Shown here: in pieces, positions 51,701-59,725 of the stretch | Position numbering within the stretch: position 1 is the first letter of the stretch | Layout: every line of letters starts with the position of its first letter | NCBI GenBank assembly: GCA_002397275.1 | Contig: DHAA01000040.1 | Coordinates: 40,794 to 104,793, forward strand | From: Thermacetogenium sp. UBA4966 | GTDB lineage: Bacteria > Bacillota > DSM-12270 > Thermacetogeniales > Thermacetogeniaceae | Direction of reading: 5' to 3' | Length of the DNA stretch: 64,000 nt | The notes under the pieces: model-generated | The model's input: the letters and a program-made list of their open reading frames with translations, nothing else | Told to the model about the DNA's origin: nothing | The model's database searches: none | Program-made: the position numbers and the translations under genes

Positions 51701-52434
51701 CCCTCGTCATAAAAGTACATCTTCATCGCTTCAGCCAGGCCGGGAGCTTTCAATTCCGGGTCGGCCGTACCCTGAGTGAATATTGCCACCGCGTTCATCC
51801 CCTGGCCCTCGATCTCCTCCACCAGAGCTGTCTGATAGGCCAGGTCCCCCCACAGCCACTCGTCGCGGTAAAAGACGATCCCCGCCGCAGGCCGGCCCGG
51901 CCGGAAAAACAAGCGGCGGTATTCCCTGATATCTGTCAAGGGATGAGCGGCTCGGGGGTGGTAGATGCCGTTCCACAACATGGGCCGGGGAGGCCGATAG
52001 CGGCGCTCCTCCCCGCAAAAGCTGCCGCTCAGCCACAGCCAAAGATTTTGGTAATTCTCCAGGCCTCCATAAGAGAGGTATTCCTGCAGGGTCTCCCTCT
52101 CATCTGTAGTGATTGCGCAGCGCAAATCACCGGCGCCGGGATCAGTGATCAGCATCACATGCCTGATTTTATTGCCTTGCAGATAAGCGGCCGCTCTTTT
52201 GAGAAAGTCGGTATCAAGGCCGCAGCCCATCCATGTGAAAAAAACGATGCTGCTCTCCGCAAACGCCCTTTCCCATTCCTCCCCCCACTGCACGCCGTCG
52301 TTCAGCAGCACCGTCCGCCCGGCGGACTGCAGTCTCTTCTCCCGGAGCAGTTTTTTGCGCGCCCGTTCCATCATCACCTTCTGACGATCCAAATTGGTCA
52401 GGAATATAATGTCTCCCAATTTCATCCTCCTCAT
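48703..52434 (-). CDS. cobN: Cobaltochelatase-type large subunit (CobN family)
   Basis: 1243 residues, the usual size for CobN/BchH-type subunits that hold the tetrapyrrole and insert a metal with help of two AAA ATPase subunits. Conserved stretches: NYPPTNANIGGAAGLDSMES, VIHVGTHGSLEWLPGKGAAL, GEGIQAKRRGAACLIGYL, GIDPRTMPTPPAWEIGKAMG, and VWATSNERSHGQCIAEFLYLLG. Matching ChlI and ChlD genes lie 7-10 kb away under a twin riboswitch. Metal and substrate are inferred (Co and a corrin); Ni or Mg cannot be excluded. ATG 52434 has GGAAGG upstream. Confidence 0.9.
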   Translation of the reverse strand: MRRMKLGDIIFLTNLDRQKVMMERARKKLLREKRLQSAGRTVLLNDGVQWGEEWERAFAESSIVFFTWMGCGLDTDFLKRAAAYLQGNKIRHVMLITDPGAGDLRCAITTDERETLQEYLSYGGLENYQNLWLWLSGSFCGEERRYRPPRPMLWNGIYHPRAAHPLTDIREYRRLFFRPGRPAAGIVFYRDEWLWGDLAYQTALVEEIEGQGMNAVAIFTQGTADPELKAPGLAEAMKMYFYDEGRPLIDVLINTIKFSLTATRAIDLASLERLNVPVLQAYTLLSPREEWKNSLEGMTAMEIAVSVTMPEFDGIIHSVPAAGREYQPDGNAVYLPLAERVNMLARKAKKWAQLRHKANSEKRVGIVFHNYPPTNANIGGAAGLDSMESVRLLLAEMAERGYRVGRIPDDSRSLINELVKHATNDRNFMTDEQVESAEKVSEEQYRNFFDALSEKTRSQLEHDWGAPPGDVFRYEGKLLVPGMLNGNLFITVQPPRGFGEEASKIYHSPDCAPTHHYLAYYHWLRDIWQADAVIHVGTHGSLEWLPGKGAALSRQCYPDLSIGDLPNIYPYWITVIGEGIQAKRRGAACLIGYLSPPMSKAGTYDELAELEKLLDEYVHFKQNQPGNAEVIANLIREKAREANLADDIPEEPQAPFADYVRRLHLYITDIKNMQIRVGLHVLGSAPHEEALLEYLLALTRMESEEIPSLPQTLAAAYGFDYYDLLEQSAKMLPDSEMTYGELLGEIDERSRSFVLMLAEHNFSAEQAESVLDLPWAGDLKQSLRLRLLRIARYICETCAPNLEKTRQEITNLLDALEGRYVEPGPGGAPTNGMPDVLPTGRNFYGIDPRTMPTPPAWEIGKAMGDDIMESYLAEEGRYPESVGIVVWATSNERSHGQCIAEFLYLLGVRPVWQRGSGRVVDLEVMPLEELKRPRIDVTARISGLFRDSMPMAINLMDKAVELVANLEESPEINYVRKHVLQDAAQMEQEGIESEEAWEQASYRIFGDPLGTYGAGVSDLLEAKNWESISDLARVYVRWGCYAYGVKAKGAFLPELFSRRLAALDVTVQNEDTREISMLNSDDYNAYHGGMIAAVRSLKGEAPRSYCGDSSDRKKVITRSLQDEVKRIFRGEALNPKFIEGMMEHGYKGAADLAAYVAHSYQWDATSDVLEDWMYEKYAEKYAFAQEMQEWMKEVNPWALQRIVETLLEAVQRGLWQADEETKQKLQDLYLDIEGEMEERSDRQ

Positions 52435-52461
52435 CGAGCCTTCCGCGCGGTAACCGGTTTT

Positions 52462-53490
52462 TCATAGGCTGGTCTTCCTTTTTAAGAGCAAAAAAATGAC
52501 GATCGGCCCTCCGAATAAAGAGGTGACCGCGCTGATCGGCAGTTCCACCGGAGCAAAGACCAGTCTGGCCGCCAGGTCGCATAGAGTCGTAATCAGAGCG
52601 CCGATTAATATCGCCGCGGGGATCAAAACCTTATTGTCAGAGCTGCCCAGGGTGAGACGGGCAAGGTGCGGCGCGGCAAGACCGATAAAAGCCACCGGTC
52701 CTGCGAAAGCCGTTACCAGAGCGGTGAGAACGCTGGAGATGACCACAATGACGACGCGCAGCGTCCTGATATCCACTCCCATGCTCTGAGCATAGTCCTC
52801 TCCTAAAAGCAGAGCGTTGAGCGGTTTGCACAGGAGATAGGAGGCGATCAGCAGCACCGCTCCTCCTATGGCCAGAACCGCGGCCTCGTCCCAGCAGAAA
52901 CCGGAAAAGCTCCCTAGAGTCCAGAGTGTAAAGCTGTGCACCTGTTCCTTTTCGGCAAAGGCTATTAAAAAGCTGGTACCCGCGCTGCACATAAACCCGA
53001 TCATCATTCCCACCACCAGCAAAGTGACAACATTTTTTAACTTACCGGCCAAAATAACGATCAGAGCGACGACACCCAGCGCCCCGATAAGGGCCGCGGC
53101 GCTTAACAGATAGGGAGAAACAGACCTCATTCCCATGGCGAACCCTGACAGGGATACGATGGCGACCAACAGAGTAGCCCCGGAGGAAACCCCTAAAACA
53201 TAGGGATCGGCGATGGGGTTGCGGAAAAAAATCTGCAGCAGCAGCCCGCTGACAGCCAGCGCAGCCCCTCCGAAAACAGCGGCAACGGCGCGCGGAAAGC
53301 GGATCTCCATGACCACGGTTTGAAAAACCGGATCCCCTTTGTGCAGCAAAGATTTCCAGATTTCGCTTAAAGAAATCTGCACCGAGCCCAGGGTGATGTT
53401 CAGGATCACGAAAACAAGGAGCAGCAATCCAAATAGTGCAAATAGAAATGGTAAGGGCAGTGTATTTATTTTATTGTCATGAGCTCTCAT
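52462..53490 (-). CDS. btuC: FecCD/BtuC-type ABC transporter permease
   Basis: 342 residues, about ten membrane spans. Family marks: LWKSLLHKGDP-like opening (EIWKSLLHKGDPVFQTVVM), RFPRAVAAVFGGAALAVSGLLLQ, NPIADPYVLGVSSGATL, and FIGLAAPHLARL. In this riboswitch-controlled setting it should import corrinoids. Start ATG 53490 with AGGAGGTG upstream. Neighbours are the binding protein and CobN. Confidence 0.88.
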   Translation of the reverse strand: MRAHDNKINTLPLPFLFALFGLLLLVFVILNITLGSVQISLSEIWKSLLHKGDPVFQTVVMEIRFPRAVAAVFGGAALAVSGLLLQIFFRNPIADPYVLGVSSGATLLVAIVSLSGFAMGMRSVSPYLLSAAALIGALGVVALIVILAGKLKNVVTLLVVGMMIGFMCSAGTSFLIAFAEKEQVHSFTLWTLGSFSGFCWDEAAVLAIGGAVLLIASYLLCKPLNALLLGEDYAQSMGVDIRTLRVVIVVISSVLTALVTAFAGPVAFIGLAAPHLARLTLGSSDNKVLIPAAILIGALITTLCDLAARLVFAPVELPISAVTSLFGGPIVIFLLLKRKTSL

Positions 53491-53547
53491 TCTTTCACCT
53501 CCTGCCGGGAAATGATCGCTCATCTCCCGGCAGATTTTTCAGGGTCT

Positions 53548-54693
53548 TCAATCAGTTTTTGGAAGCTGCTTAAACTGCTTTAGTTCAGCGTCCGGAAACA
53601 ATTCCGGGTGGAAGATGGCGCCCAGGTCGGCGATTATCTCATCGGTTTTATCCAGCGATTCGTAATACCAGGGCTGATAGCACCAGACCTTCCCTTCCTT
53701 AACCGTTTTCAGATCTGCGAGAACCTTACCCTGTTCGGTGATCTTGGCGATGGAAGAAACGCCGTATTGGGGCAGAGTATCGGACATGTAGATATCCGCC
53801 TCTTTTCCCCGAGCGTAATACTCCTCCAGGGTAATCTCCCCTCCGCCTTTTTTGTCCGTGAAGAGATAATCGCCGCCGGCCATCTCGATCATTTTGGCCG
53901 CATAGCTGTCACCGTCCGGCACATAGACCTTTCCCTGGTAGATCATCCCCCAGAGAACCTTCGGTTTCGTCTTCGCTGACGCCACTTTTTTAGTGATTTC
54001 TTCGGTCTTGTTCACGGTGTTTTGGAAAACCTGATCCGCTTTATCCCCTTTTTCGTAAAAAGCGGCGAGAAATTTCACCCATTCCATTCTTCCCAGGGGG
54101 TCGTTTTCCAGCCAGGCGTTGTCCACAGCCACCGGAACCTTCAGTTCCTCCAGCTTGCGCAGCGACTCGGTATCCGCGGCGCTCCCCGTATTCAGAAAGA
54201 CGATATCCGGTTTCAGGGCCACGATTTTATCGAAGTCCAGGGGGCCCATCCCGGAACCGACCAGCTCTATTTTCCCGCTCTTCAACCCCTCTTTCATCTC
54301 ATCCATAAACCACGATTCCTCAGCTGTAGTAGCAGCGACGATGCTCCCTAATTCATCAAGCGGCCTCAACAGAGAAGCCTGGGTTGTGGAGAGCGCTACT
54401 ACCCGCTTGACCGGCGTATTGATCACCGGCAGATCCTTATCTTTGTACTCGGAGGGCGCTTCCTGGCCCCGGGGAACCAAAAGCAGTTCTCTGCCTTCCC
54501 CATCGGTAACTTTTTTACAGTTGTCGGCTAAATTCTCAATCTTGAATTTCGTGGCGTATTCTAGAGTAACAGAACCTGTTTCCGCTTTCGTTTTCTCCTC
54601 ACCGCAGCCGGCCAGCAAGGCCAGAGACAACATCAGAGACAACATACAGATGATACTTAAAAGAACATTTTTCTTCCCCTTGAGCACGAACAT
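53548..54693 (-). CDS. btuF: Corrinoid-type ABC binding lipoprotein (BtuF-like)
   Basis: 381 residues. Lipoprotein signal with lipobox LLAGC at about 24-28 (processing before Cys). The periplasmic-binding type III fold is seen from VKRVVALSTTQASLL onwards, with a long helix linker and PDIVFLNTG, VYVPDGDSYAAKMIEMAGGDYLF. It captures the substrate for BtuCD. ATG 54693 preceded by GGGAGGT. Ligand assigned from the riboswitch and CbiZ/CobN context. Confidence 0.85.
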   Translation of the reverse strand: MFVLKGKKNVLLSIICMLSLMLSLALLAGCGEEKTKAETGSVTLEYATKFKIENLADNCKKVTDGEGRELLLVPRGQEAPSEYKDKDLPVINTPVKRVVALSTTQASLLRPLDELGSIVAATTAEESWFMDEMKEGLKSGKIELVGSGMGPLDFDKIVALKPDIVFLNTGSAADTESLRKLEELKVPVAVDNAWLENDPLGRMEWVKFLAAFYEKGDKADQVFQNTVNKTEEITKKVASAKTKPKVLWGMIYQGKVYVPDGDSYAAKMIEMAGGDYLFTDKKGGGEITLEEYYARGKEADIYMSDTLPQYGVSSIAKITEQGKVLADLKTVKEGKVWCYQPWYYESLDKTDEIIADLGAIFHPELFPDAELKQFKQLPKTD

Positions 54694-54703
54694 CAAACCT
54701 CCC

Positions 54704-56419
54704 TTAATCATTCTTCATCAGTAAAAGATCATAATCCGCGGCTTCCAAAAACTTCTTTTGCCTGGTCAGCAGCGGATCCAACGGCAAGGCAAGCACCTCA
54801 TCCCCCTCATCACCGGCAAGTAATGTCCTGCTTTTTTCCGGCTGCCGGCTATAACTATAGACGGCGCTCCCCCCTACGGCGTCACAATCACCGTCCTCTC
54901 CCCATTGATTGGCCATCACCAGATGCAGCTGCTGTTCGGTCGCTCTGGTATCCCCAAGAAACAGGTTTTCTTCTGCGGTGCAGAACGAGGGAACACAGAG
55001 CAGGTCCACGCCTCGTTTGGCAAGGCATTCGGCGCTTTCCGGAAAGAACAGATCACGGCCGAGCAGCAGTCCCACCCTGGCGCAGGGCAAGTCACAGCTG
55101 AAAAACCCGTTTTCTCCAGGCCTGGCCCATTTTCGGTCCAGATCTGTCAGGTGTATTTTGCGGTACTTCCCCAGCAGCCCCTCGGGGCCGATTAAAACAG
55201 CGGTATTATAAAATAAGCCCTTGTCTCGCTCCGCCGTCCCCCATACGATGTACACTTTCTTTTCCCTGGCTTTTTCGGCTATCAGATCAACAGCGGGGCC
55301 GGGTATTTCTTCAGCGACTTGCGCCGCTTCCTCCCGGCTTGTGATCAAACCTGTTGTAGAAAGTTCCGGAAAGACGGCGAGATTTAACTCACATTTGCTC
55401 TTCTCCGCCCTTTGCAGCGCCTGCTCCAGCAAAGAGAGCATTTTTCGCCGGTTTTCTTCCGGCTGTAAGGAAGATGCCCGAAACTGCAGCGCCGCGGCGC
55501 CCAGGGGCTTCGGCGCAGGAAGCTGGAGCAAAACGCCGGCATCAGAATAGCTATAAGCATCCAAAGAGATATCGGTATAGAACTTCGGCTGCCGGGCAGC
55601 CAACCTCCGCTGCATCAGAGCGGTAATAAATTTGCCGTTGCGCAGTGGAACGGCGCCATAGCAAATGCCGTCTTCTGCCGACTGCAGCTGATTGACGATC
55701 GACCCCTCACCATTGATCACATATGACCGGGCCTGAGTGCAGTCCATGCTCTTGTCTGTTCCCGTTCTGTTGGACGCCAGCAAATAACACCCGTTCTCCA
55801 GGGCCCTCGCCTTGAGGTGTCTTTGCGGAGGGTGGCACTGGGGGGGCCAGTTGGTCAAAACCAAGAGCAGCCCCGCTCCCCTTAAGGCAGCCTGCCGGGA
55901 GAGCCTATACCAGTAGACATCGGCGCAGACGATCACTCCCACTTTCCCATACGCCGTATCACAGACCAACACCGGCAGGTTCCCCTTGGCTGCCCACAAA
56001 TTTTCATTATAAACAGGAACAAACTTGCGGGCGCGCCCTAAAACTTCCCCTTGCGGCCCGATGAAAGCCGCGGCATTATAATAAACGCCGGTGTTTTGAT
56101 CGTATTCAGGCATGCCCAGGGCAATATAAGCCTGATGGCGGCGAGCCAGCTCGGCGAAGCGCTCCGTAACGGGTCCGGGAATCGTCTCCGCCTGAGAAGC
56201 GATCTCGGATCTGCTGGAAAAGGAGTAACCGGAAATTGCCAGCTCCGGGTTGACGATGATCTTAGCCCCGTTAATCGCCGCCTCTTCATTTAAGGCCAGC
56301 AGCTTTTCGACGTTGCCTTCCTTGTCCCGCCAGGCGACGGCGGCATGGATTAAAGCCACCTTTACCTCGCTGCCGGCCGTCGCTTCCTTGAGTTTTTGCA
56401 TAACCTCTCCCCCATTCAT
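54704..56419 (-). CDS. Double nitrilase-superfamily protein with inactive-looking second domain
   Basis: 571 residues containing two carbon-nitrogen hydrolase domains in series. Domain 1 (20-280) has an intact Glu-Lys-Cys triad: E59 (NPELAISGYS), K132 (RARKFVPV) and C165 (VIVCADVYW). Domain 2 (305-565) keeps E352 (FPELSTTG) and K421 (KYRKIHLT), but the cysteine position reads LLLGRDLFFPE with Gly454, so it should not be catalytic. Nitrilase-like enzymes hydrolyse or transfer amide nitrogen; the partner genes suggest a corrinoid side-chain amide as substrate, an inference. Lies 7 bases after the ATPase gene and overlaps the reading frame of btuF's upstream region. Confidence 0.85.
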   Translation of the reverse strand: MNGGEVMQKLKEATAGSEVKVALIHAAVAWRDKEGNVEKLLALNEEAAINGAKIIVNPELAISGYSFSSRSEIASQAETIPGPVTERFAELARRHQAYIALGMPEYDQNTGVYYNAAAFIGPQGEVLGRARKFVPVYNENLWAAKGNLPVLVCDTAYGKVGVIVCADVYWYRLSRQAALRGAGLLLVLTNWPPQCHPPQRHLKARALENGCYLLASNRTGTDKSMDCTQARSYVINGEGSIVNQLQSAEDGICYGAVPLRNGKFITALMQRRLAARQPKFYTDISLDAYSYSDAGVLLQLPAPKPLGAAALQFRASSLQPEENRRKMLSLLEQALQRAEKSKCELNLAVFPELSTTGLITSREEAAQVAEEIPGPAVDLIAEKAREKKVYIVWGTAERDKGLFYNTAVLIGPEGLLGKYRKIHLTDLDRKWARPGENGFFSCDLPCARVGLLLGRDLFFPESAECLAKRGVDLLCVPSFCTAEENLFLGDTRATEQQLHLVMANQWGEDGDCDAVGGSAVYSYSRQPEKSRTLLAGDEGDEVLALPLDPLLTRQKKFLEAADYDLLLMKND

Positions 56420-56425
56420 TTCCCC

Positions 56426-57646
56426 TCACTCCCCTCCCGCTTGTTGTTCCCGGGAAAGGTCTTTCAGCCTTTTCCCCAGGGAGTTGAAATCAGGGAAAAA
56501 AACCATACCGGCCGCTCCGTCTCCATACAAGCGCCGCGCTCCCTCTCTGCCGCGCAAGCTGTAGATAACCTTTCCCTGGGCAAGGATATGCCTCGCCAGA
56601 TCCGCATTGCGCCTGTTAAAAGAACCGACGGGGTAATCAGATTCTACAATATAGGGAACCTGGTTGCTTAATAAGGCGGCTTTGCTAAAGGATCTATCGC
56701 TGATTTCTTCGAAAGCCTTTTCACCGATAACACGCGCCCCCAACGCTTTCCCCACATGATAATCGACGTCGTTTTCATGAAGCACCCCGGTCATGATACT
56801 GAATCCGCACTTATTTAAGAAACGGTAGAGAGGGGCGCCGCTGCCGGCGCCGGCAAGCACATAGACCATAGGCCCCCCGTTGTTTACCAGCTCCATACCG
56901 CCCAGGCAGAGGCTGAAGTGCGCGGAGTTAATATCATAGAGGGTGGTCACCATCTCTTCATCCAAGACTACTTCCGGCGGCCCGTAAGCAAGTATCTTCC
57001 CGTTCTTGACCAAAAGCGCCGTTTCACAGCTTTTCAAGGCCAAATCAATTTCGTGTAAAGAGAGGATTACGGTAATGCCTTTTTCTTTGGTAAGCTCTCG
57101 TAAAATCTCCATTACCTCCAGGCGGTGTTTCACATCAAGGTGAGTCGTCGGCTCGTCCAAGACAATCACTTCCGGCTCTTGTACCAGAGCCCGGGCGAGC
57201 AGCACTTTTTGCTTTTCCCCATCACTCAGTTCGCTGAAGTATCTCTCCGCTAAATCATGAGCATTGACAAGGCGCAAGGCCTCCCAGGTTTTCCGCCTAT
57301 CATCCTCTGAAAAATGCCCGAAAAAGTTTGTATAAGGGTAACGGCCCATGGCCGCGACATCAAATACCGTGACCAAGCCCGGGGAAAGGCGATCTGTTAA
57401 AACGACAGCCATAATTCTGGACAGATCCTTCGGCTCCAGGCGGTATAGAACGTCCCCTTTCAGATAAACCGACCCTTTCAGCGGGGAAAGCAGCCCTGCC
57501 AAACAGCGCAAGATGGTGGATTTACCGGAACCGTTGGGCCCCAAAAGGCAAATAAACTGCCCCTTCAACGCCTCCAGATTGACACCGTCGACAACCACTC
57601 TCTCCCCATACCCCACAGCCAATCCCTCGGTTTGCAGCACACTCAT
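56426..57646 (-). CDS. btuD: BtuD-type ABC ATPase with C-terminal extension
   Basis: 406 residues. ABC domain at 1-255: Walker A GPNGSGKST, signature LSDGEKQKV, Walker B VIVLDEPTTHLD, and LSLHEIDLA. The remaining 150 residues form an additional domain with a Gly-rich loop (VYVLAGAGSGAPLYRFL) and Rossmann-like strands; related ATPases of iron/cobalamin uptake in anaerobes and archaea share it. Start ATG 57646 with GAGGAGG about 10 bases upstream. First gene of the second riboswitch unit. Confidence 0.88.
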   Translation of the reverse strand: MSVLQTEGLAVGYGERVVVDGVNLEALKGQFICLLGPNGSGKSTILRCLAGLLSPLKGSVYLKGDVLYRLEPKDLSRIMAVVLTDRLSPGLVTVFDVAAMGRYPYTNFFGHFSEDDRRKTWEALRLVNAHDLAERYFSELSDGEKQKVLLARALVQEPEVIVLDEPTTHLDVKHRLEVMEILRELTKEKGITVILSLHEIDLALKSCETALLVKNGKILAYGPPEVVLDEEMVTTLYDINSAHFSLCLGGMELVNNGGPMVYVLAGAGSGAPLYRFLNKCGFSIMTGVLHENDVDYHVGKALGARVIGEKAFEEISDRSFSKAALLSNQVPYIVESDYPVGSFNRRNADLARHILAQGKVIYSLRGREGARRLYGDGAAGMVFFPDFNSLGKRLKDLSREQQAGGE

Positions 57647-57748
57647 CAATTATCAGCCTCCTCTTTGAAAGAACGCGGCAGGATCTCCTCTATTTTCGCG
57701 TTCATAACGACGGCTTTCTCAGCCTTTTTGTATGGCGTCCCGCACCAA

Positions 57749-57776
57749 CAAAAAACCCCGTCTACCATAACGGGGC
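57749..57776 (-). terminator. Terminator of cobalamin riboswitch 2
   Basis: On the minus strand GCCCCGT...ACGGGG is followed by TTTTTTG, 45 bases after the aptamer. It is the likely OFF structure controlling btuD and downstream genes. Confidence 0.8.
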
Positions 57777-57799
57777 AACCACTTTCCTATCCGCGCAGG

Positions 57800-58025
57800 C
57801 AGTAACGGCTAATAAAAAAACAAGGCAGGTCTCCTGGCTTCTGGTTCATTTCTGCCTTACGCCTTCCCCTCCGCGCCAAACGGTTGATTTTCAACTAACC
57901 CGGTTAAAAAAGAACCGCTCGCAACACTGGAAAGTGGCGTTGTGTGTAAGACAGATCCCCATCACAGTGGCGGGACCGCGCCGGATTTCACCGGACTTCC
58001 CTTGTGCATCACGCTCTAACAGCGG
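57800..58025 (-). ncRNA. Cobalamin riboswitch 2 (upstream of btuD-...-cbiZ)
   Basis: Minus strand. B12 box AGCCAGGAGACCTGCC at 57839-57824, GCCACTG core (revcomp of CAGTGGC near 57965), and the GGTGAAATCCGGCGCGG segment near 57980-57996 are all present. Nearly identical in sequence to riboswitch 3 at 62975. Confidence 0.93.
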
Positions 58026-58065
58026 ATACAGCACCCTGTTTCAATTATTCGCTTGTCAAGTTTCC

Positions 58066-58803
58066 TTACTCCACCCGATAAGTCACCCACAGCCCCAGGG
58101 CGAACAGCACCGCCGCATAAGCCGCCAGCACCAGCAGGGAAACCAGAGGAAATCCGGTGTTCAAGGCTATGGCTCGCAGCGAAACAGCGGAATGAGTAAG
58201 GGGTAAAGCCTGAACTAAGGCGGCGACCAGAGGGGGATATTTCTCCACCCGGAAAAAGGTCCCGCACAAAAAGGTCATGGGCAGAATCACAAAGGTGGCG
58301 AAACGCGACATATCTTCATGGGAATTAACCACCATCGCAGCCACCAACCCCAAAGCGGCGAATAAGAAACAGGTCAGCAGCAAAGAAACGAAGAACCATA
58401 TGTTAAGGTGCAGATGAGCTCCGAACAAGTAGGAAAAGATAATGATGATTACCGATGAAAACAGGCCGCGGAAGCAGCCGCTGAAAATGTTCCCCAGCAC
58501 CAGCGAGCAAACGCTGATCGGCGCCGCCAGGAATTCCTCCAGCGTTTTATAATACAGCCGGCTGACATTGAGCGAGGCGCCTGTGGCGTTGTAGCTGGCA
58601 TTCATAGCGCTCAGGGCGATGATCCCCGGCACAACGAAATCCAGGTAGCTTGTCGTGCCAAATTGAATATTTCTCCCCAGTCCCCAGCCGAAAGAGAGCA
58701 GGTAGAGCAGGGGGCTGACCATGCTTCCCGCAAAAAAGCTCTTGAATTTCTTGCGCAGCAGCACCATTTCCCGCCAAAAAACCGTGTATGTATCGGTTAT
58801 CAT
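58066..58803 (-). CDS. ABC-2 type transporter permease (B12-regulated unit)
   Basis: 245 residues, six membrane spans, with the ABC-2 layout (FWREMVLLRKKFKSFFAGSM at the start; VVPGIIALSAMNASYNATG; LGNIFSGCFRG). Forms a transporter with the ATPase just upstream, whose stop is 1 base before this ATG at 58803. Being under a cobalamin riboswitch, it may export or import a corrinoid, metal or intermediate; unknown. Confidence 0.85.
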   Translation of the reverse strand: MITDTYTVFWREMVLLRKKFKSFFAGSMVSPLLYLLSFGWGLGRNIQFGTTSYLDFVVPGIIALSAMNASYNATGASLNVSRLYYKTLEEFLAAPISVCSLVLGNIFSGCFRGLFSSVIIIIFSYLFGAHLHLNIWFFVSLLLTCFLFAALGLVAAMVVNSHEDMSRFATFVILPMTFLCGTFFRVEKYPPLVAALVQALPLTHSAVSLRAIALNTGFPLVSLLVLAAYAAVLFALGLWVTYRVE

Positions 58804-58804
58804 C

Positions 58805-59644
58805 TCAGTCACCCACCTTGCGCCCTGTCAGTTCTATGAAAACATCCTCCAGGTTGCTCTCTCTGATCACTATGTCTTTTTGCATCGCTGAGGCGTAGCG
58901 CAGCGCCTCTCCTCTCTCTTCGCAGACATGGTACTCGGTCTCGTTGTGATTGGGGACCTCCACAACGAACTTGCCCACTTTCTTTTTTAGTTCGTCGGGA
59001 GTTCCCAGGGCTATCAATTTCCCTTTGTTCATGATCCCCACTCTGTGGCAGAGCAGTTCTGCCTCCTCGATATAGTGGGTGGTCAACAGCACTGTGATCC
59101 GCTCGCTGTTGAGACTCCTGATCAGATCCCAGATCCTGCGGCGCACCTGGGGGTCAAGTCCCACTGTCGGCTCGTCCATGAGGATGAGGCGCGGACTGTG
59201 CAGCAGGGCGCGGGCAATCATCAGCCTCCTTTTCATACCCCCGGAGAAACGACCTACAGCCGTATCCGCACGCTCAGTCAAATCCACAAAAGCAAGCAGT
59301 TTTTCGATCTGTTCTCGCCGCTCCTGGACGGGTATCTTGAAGAGGCGCCCGTGTAATTCCATGTTCTCCCGGGCGGTCATCTCTACGTCTAAATTTTCTG
59401 TCTGGGAAACAACGCCGATCTCATTTTTGATCCGCCTTTCTCTGCGGGACACCTCTCTGCCGTTGATGTACACTTTCCCTGCGGTCGGGCGCGCTAATGT
59501 CGTCAGGATGCGCATCGTGGTCGTCTTCCCGGCTCCGTTCGGTCCCAGCAGGCCGAATATCTCTCCTTCTTGCACTGTCATATCCAGGTGATCAACTGCT
59601 TTCACTTCTTTGTAGTACTTGCAGAGACCGCTAATCTCGATCAA
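58805..59644 (-). CDS. ABC-2 type transporter ATPase (DrrA-like, B12-regulated unit)
   Basis: 279 residues. Walker A GPNGAGKTT, signature FSGGMKRRL, Walker B LILMDEPTVGLDPQ, H-loop TTHYIEEAE. The last 60 residues follow the DrrA/CcmA subgroup. Start TTG 59644 with AAGGAG upstream. It follows the chlI gene by 81 bases on the same strand. Confidence 0.9.
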   Translation of the reverse strand: MIEISGLCKYYKEVKAVDHLDMTVQEGEIFGLLGPNGAGKTTTMRILTTLARPTAGKVYINGREVSRRERRIKNEIGVVSQTENLDVEMTARENMELHGRLFKIPVQERREQIEKLLAFVDLTERADTAVGRFSGGMKRRLMIARALLHSPRLILMDEPTVGLDPQVRRRIWDLIRSLNSERITVLLTTHYIEEAELLCHRVGIMNKGKLIALGTPDELKKKVGKFVVEVPNHNETEYHVCEERGEALRYASAMQKDIVIRESNLEDVFIELTGRKVGD

Positions 59645-59725
59645 ATGAAAAACACTCCTTATCCCTATTTGGCAGGGGCGCCAATGCTGTTCTGTTCGTC
59701 ATCCTGGGTGCTGACGGCATGAACG

